From Hypomesus transpacificus (lineage: Eukaryota > Chordata > Actinopteri > Osmeriformes > Osmeridae), in the NCBI RefSeq assembly GCF_021917145.1, contig NC_061071.1, positions 5,417,470 through 5,481,469 on the forward strand: DNA of 64,000 nt, written 5' to 3'. Each line of letters begins with the position of its first letter. The first letter of the stretch is position 1. The position numbers and the translations under genes are program-made. Under the pieces are notes generated by a model. It made no database searches. It was not told where the DNA came from and saw only the letters and a program-made list of their open reading frames with translations. Below are positions 60,301-64,000 of the stretch, in pieces.

Positions 60301-60955
60301 AGTAGAGGTGTAGCCAATATGTACCTGGCTCCAGGGTTATGAGACTAGAGTGTACTAGGTCCAGGGTTATGAGACTAGAGTGTACTAGGTCCAGGGTTAG
60401 GAGAGCAGAGTGTACTAGGTCCAGGGTTATGAGACTAGAGTGTACTAGGTCCAGGGTTATGAGACTAGAGTGTACTAGGTCCAGGGTTAGGAGACTAGAG
60501 TGTACTAGGTCCAGGGTTAGGAGACTAGAGTGTACTAGGTCCAGGGTTAGGAGAGCAGAGTGTACTAGGTCCAGGGTTATGAGACTTGAGTGTACTAGGT
60601 CCAGGGTTAGGAGACTTGAGTGTACTAGGTTCAGGGTTAGGAGAGCAGAGTGTACTAGGTCCAGGGTTAGGAGACTAGAGTGTACTAGGTTCAGGGTTAG
60701 GAGACTAGAGTGTACTAGGTCCAGGGTTAGGAGACTAGAGTGTACCTGGCTCCAGGGTGTGGCAGGTGAAGGGGTCGTTCAGCTCACACACCGTCGCTGT
60801 GCTGTAGATGGTGCTCATCTCACTCATCACCTTGTTCAGCTGGAAAGACAAGAAGAACACACATTTCTGATCTGTGATCAATGATTCCTTAATGATAGAC
60901 TAGGCTTCAACCCTAACATCTTGTGTTATGACTGACATTGATTATATGCTTTTAC

Positions 60956-60995
<40 letters not shown>

Positions 60996-62050
60996 TGTGT
61001 GTGTGTGCGTGTAACTAACATGTGTGTGTGTCCAGCTCTTGTGTCTATGTGTGTTGTGTGTGTGGTTCACATGTGTGTGTCTATGTGTGTAACTTAAGTG
61101 TGTGTAGCTTACGTGAGCAGCCTTGTCTGCATCCAAGGCACCAGAGCCTTTGTCCTGCAGGGAGATGAGCTGCAGTTTGATCTCCGAGTCGCTGATCTGG
61201 TCGATGGGAAACTTCAGAGACTCCTCCGACACGCGAGCATAATATTCTCCCCAGATAGCTCCCTGCCTCGACTGTAGAAACAAACACACACAAACACACA
61301 CAGTCACACACGGGCATACGCACACACATACAGGTGTTAGCAAAGACCCTCCAGCTGGCCACACAGTCTTAAGCCTTGACCGTCAGGTAACATTTTTATT
61401 CAACCTTGAAGACTGACCATTCTGTTGACACAAGGTTAGGTATGAGGCACTGTTAGCCTGCCTGTGAACCATTACAACCACAGTCACCCCAGGAGAAGCT
61501 CTGTCCTGCTATCAATATTCCACTCCAGCAACTGTAAGAGGACATGTCCTCACAGCACGTTGATATCAGCTGCAGTACATTGCTGGACTTGACTGTCAGC
61601 TAGTCTAGCCTACCAGCCTGCAAACAGCCTGCCAGTAAACCAACAAAAAACGACGAGCCAGTCAGACAGCTTTCCAGCTACCGGCCTACTACCAGTCTGC
61701 CATCCTACAATCTATCAGACTTCTACCTGCTTGGCAACTACCAGCCTACCAGTCAACAACCTACCTAGCTACTACCAGCCTACCTGGCTTCAACCAGCTT
61801 ACTACCTACTTGGCTACTACCAGCCTACCAGCCTACTCACCAGTTCGTCCGAGTTCTCCTGGGTGATGTTGGTGTTGTATTCCCAGGAGGCCAGGGAATA
61901 CTGGTACATGAGGCGGGTGGCATTCTCATCAAACCCTTTCAGAAATTCTTTGGCCTCGGTCTCTACAGCACTCTGTCCCTCGACACCTCGCGACCCACTC
62001 AGAACCAGAACCAGGCCCAGGCCCAGGCCCAGAAGCAGCTTAGCAGACAT
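54342..62050 (-). CDS. ace2: Angiotensin-converting enzyme 2 (zinc carboxypeptidase with collectrin-like tail)
   Basis: Type I membrane M2-family carboxypeptidase that removes one C-terminal residue from angiotensin II; its collectrin-like part partners amino acid transporters. Eighteen coding exons by first base: 62050, 61271, 60839, 59934, 59536, 59238, 58711, 58259, 57970, 57150, 56608, 56399, 56116, 55835, 55622, 55349, 55021 and 54447. Last bases: 61841, 61113, 60746, 59791, 59421, 59133, 58614, 58087, 57744, 57006, 56510, 56277, 55938, 55777, 55525, 55233, 54824 and 54342. All phases close: 816 aa (human 805). A signal peptide of about 25 residues leads. Exon 7 has DMWGRFW (Arg273 in human), exon 8 CHPTAWD (His345), exon 9 HEMGH and [10 protein letters not shown] (zinc site), exon 11 [12 protein letters not shown] (His505, Arg514). 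The catalytic set looks intact. Exon 17 holds the single membrane span ([20 protein letters not shown]). The tail has NPYVNG and ends QTGF, a PDZ-ligand-like end as in human QTSF. Confidence 0.96.
60322..60750 (-). repeat. 30-bp minisatellite built from the ace2 exon 3 splice-donor region
   Basis: About fourteen 30-bp units (+ strand CCAGGGTTAGGAGACTAGAG then TGTACTAGGT). The array begins at the exon 3 donor itself (60746/60745) and runs into intron 3. On the gene strand the exon end reads ACCCTGGAGCCAG|GTACA; each unit reads ACCCTGGACCTAGTACA; and the far end (60338-60321) again reads ACCCTGGAGCCAGGTACA exactly. The array therefore arose by tandem duplication of the exon-intron boundary. Confidence 0.88.
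60960..61010 (+). repeat. (GT)n microsatellite in ace2 intron 2
   Basis: About 25 GT units with one interruption, followed by irregular TGTGTGTG tracts to about 61110, right next to the exon 2 donor. No coding content. Confidence 0.9.
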
Positions 62051-64000
62051 GTTTCAGCTTGGTCTGACACACACACACACACACTCTCTCTGAGAGGCCC
62101 AGAGGACAGCGTTGACTTTTACAGCACAACAATCCCCCCCTTCCTCGACCTTTGGATAGACACGGGCAGGAGGGTGGGGCTGTGTCTTGGAGAAGAGATT
62201 GGACATTCAGAGGGAGAAAGAGGGAGAGTGTGTTTGTGTATGTGTGTGTTTGTGTATGTGTGTGTGTGTGTGTGTTTCTGCACGTGTGTGATGTTCTCGT
62301 TCCATTAGTATATCCTTGATCCCTGTTCTGTACTACACTTCAAAATAGGACCGTAAACCCATCAATTAAAACAACTTTTATCAAGATCAGATTCAGATTT
62401 ATTATCTCTAACGGGAACTATGATGACTCACAAAATGATTCACAATTTTCACAGTAGTGTCTGTCATTGTGAACGCGCTACTTTTGAAGCCAGGGAACAG
62501 GTAAACCTCTAAATAGTTTAAACACACAATCCAACATGAACATAACATAAACATAACCCTGCCTCTCAACACACACACACACTCAATCTCCTCCATGCCC
62601 CCTCCTCCCCTCCTCTTCCCCCTGCTGCTTCATTATCCTCCTCTTCCTTCATCTCCTCCTAACCACCTCCTCTTTATTCTCCTTCCCCATCCCTCCCCCT
62701 CCTCCTTCTCCTCTTCATCACTCCCCCTCCTCCTCCACCTCTTCCTCCCCTGCCTCCTCCTCCCCCCCCCCCCTCCTCCTCCCCCTCCACTTCCCCACAC
62801 TCCGTTTCCTCCTCCTCGCCCCTGTCATAACCACCCCCTCCTCCTCTTGATTCTTCCAAATACAACTTGGTCTTATCACTTCAACTGTAGGAGACTATGG
62901 AAACTGCACTCCATGCATCTTAAGGCCCTAAAGTCTGATACCAGGCCCGTTATCTGGCTTACATGGGGGAAAGGTTGTCATTATTCAAGCATGTTTAGAA
63001 AATCCACGATAAGAAATGTCTTTGATTACAACCACCCGCCAGGTACCCTCCATGAGCTCTGTGTCATAGAGAGGCCCTGGGTAGACAGTCTGAAACACCT
63101 GCTTGTTTTTACATTAATGTATTCTGCTCCCCTGAGTTTCCTTTTGGGCAGCAGCTTACAGAAGATGATAACCTCATTACATTTGGGTTGTGCTTTATTT
63201 TGGCAGTGTGATGTTTGTCAGCTAGACATGGAAACTGGCCATGACACCTCATAAACAGTGTCCCAAAGATTCAAGAAGGTTCAAGAAAAATTTGGAACAG
63301 TAGAAGAACCTTCTGGTAAAATGTTTCTGACATTTACATTTTAGCTTGGGTTTATATGTTTATATATTTGTTTGACTTCCTTATTGTGTTCAAAACCAGC
63401 AGCTTCATCAAGGAGATGAATACTGCCCCTTAGTGGCTACAGCATGTTTGTTTCACTGGAACTTCACAAATATATAAATATACAAATTATGCCTAAACTG
63501 AATACACACAAATACAAGTAACACAAAACTGAATGTGTATGACTTGTGGCATGAATAAAAGACATACATGATTGTAGCTGTGGGTGCGTAAAAGGGCAAC
63601 TTGTTCCTTTCCTAATTATATCATGACAGTGATGTATAAAGACAAACACAAAGTTTTTCAAGAGGAGTTTAAAGTGAAAAGACAAGGGTTGACAATATTA
63701 CTAAAAACGAAACTACTTACTATACATACAGATCAAATACCAATAATTCAGATGATGCAGGGCTCTCAAGTCTCAGTCTCGAGACTCACGCATTTCAGCC
63801 ATTTCTCACGCTCTCGCGCAACACCATGTATTTATCACACATTTCAACCATTTCTCACGCTGAGAAAGAATGGATAACTTGTCCCTCTATATACAATTAA
63901 TGGACGAGGCCCCCGGTCTGCCAGAATTTTTACCCAAACGTTACAGGTATGCTAATCTCACGCCAAACTTTTGATAACATTTGAGAGCCGTTTGAAGGAG
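62051..64000. other. 5' flank of ace2, no further gene seen
   Basis: Contains GT microsatellites (about 62228-62280), a CCTCCT-rich low-complexity tract (62595-62860), and AT-rich DNA. No exon of collectrin, the usual mammalian neighbour, is seen. The ace2 promoter should lie just above 62050, but no TATA box or start site can be assigned. Confidence 0.55.
63758..64000. mobile_element. Second copy of the CAGGGCTCTCAAG hAT-like family (may run off the window)
   Basis: Begins CAGGGCTCTCAAGTCTCAGT, the same start as the element at 36318, and shares CTCACGC-rich interior motifs. A possible decayed right end (TTGAGAGCCGTTTG) lies at 63981, close to the window edge, so its full extent is uncertain. 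Confidence 0.55.

Noticed and set aside
60339..60884. Arg/Cys/Thr repeat protein of about 180 residues on the + strand
   Set aside because: The 30-bp unit keeps the frame open, and the frame is antisense to ace2 exon 3 and its intron. No start context or domain.
62051..64000. Collectrin (cltrn) exons upstream of ace2
   Set aside because: No exon with collectrin-like sequence is visible on either strand in the remaining 2 kb.

Overview
The window is genomic DNA from a teleost fish. All real genes are split by GT-AG introns. Intergenic and intronic DNA is full of microsatellites, minisatellites, tRNA-derived SINEs, an L2-like LINE and DNA-transposon remnants. The gene set (grpr, vegfd, pir, ace2) matches the neighbourhood of human Xp22.2, so this is a conserved synteny block. 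I cannot name the species.

Layout: (1) 2.2-5.3 kb, + strand, a complete four-exon gastrin-releasing peptide receptor (grpr) with a 28-bp minisatellite in its 3' UTR. (2) 5.3-22.3 kb, no gene. It holds SINEs, simple repeats and a nest of transposons: a SINE inside a ~5-kb inverted-repeat composite, itself split by a 1.3-kb inverted-repeat element, followed by a 1.8-kb element flanked by 17-bp repeats. (3) 22.35-27.6 kb, - strand, six-exon vegfd with a short C-terminus. Its large first intron carries a minisatellite, a SINE and a 469-bp TRIM-like LTR element with a His-tRNA primer-binding site and a pol III-type promoter inside the LTR. (4) 29.4-35.3 kb, - strand, nine-exon pirin (pir), with a 2.6-kb foldback element ending 50 bp before its start codon. 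(5) 38.4-43.4 kb, - strand, a nine-exon FAD/NAD(P)-dependent monooxygenase-like gene that I cannot tie to a named vertebrate gene. Its first exon has a one-base frame slip in a C homopolymer. (6) 46.5-47.5 kb, + strand, the 3' exons of an interleukin-1 family cytokine. Its 5' end runs into a 100-N assembly gap. (7) 47.6-54.3 kb, no gene: an L2-like LINE nested in DNA-transposon sequence. (8) 54.3-62.05 kb, - strand, a complete 18-exon ace2.

I rebuilt the gene models by hand from splice sites, reading-phase continuity and family motifs. Exon phases close in every gene except the single homopolymer slip in the monooxygenase. The genes do not form a pathway. They are a syntenic set of a peptide receptor, a lymphatic growth factor, an iron cupin, a flavoenzyme, a cytokine and a carboxypeptidase. 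The most unusual items are the TRIM-like element with tRNA-type A and B boxes in its LTR, the ace2 minisatellite built from copies of an exon-intron boundary, and the uncharacterised flavoenzyme next to pirin.
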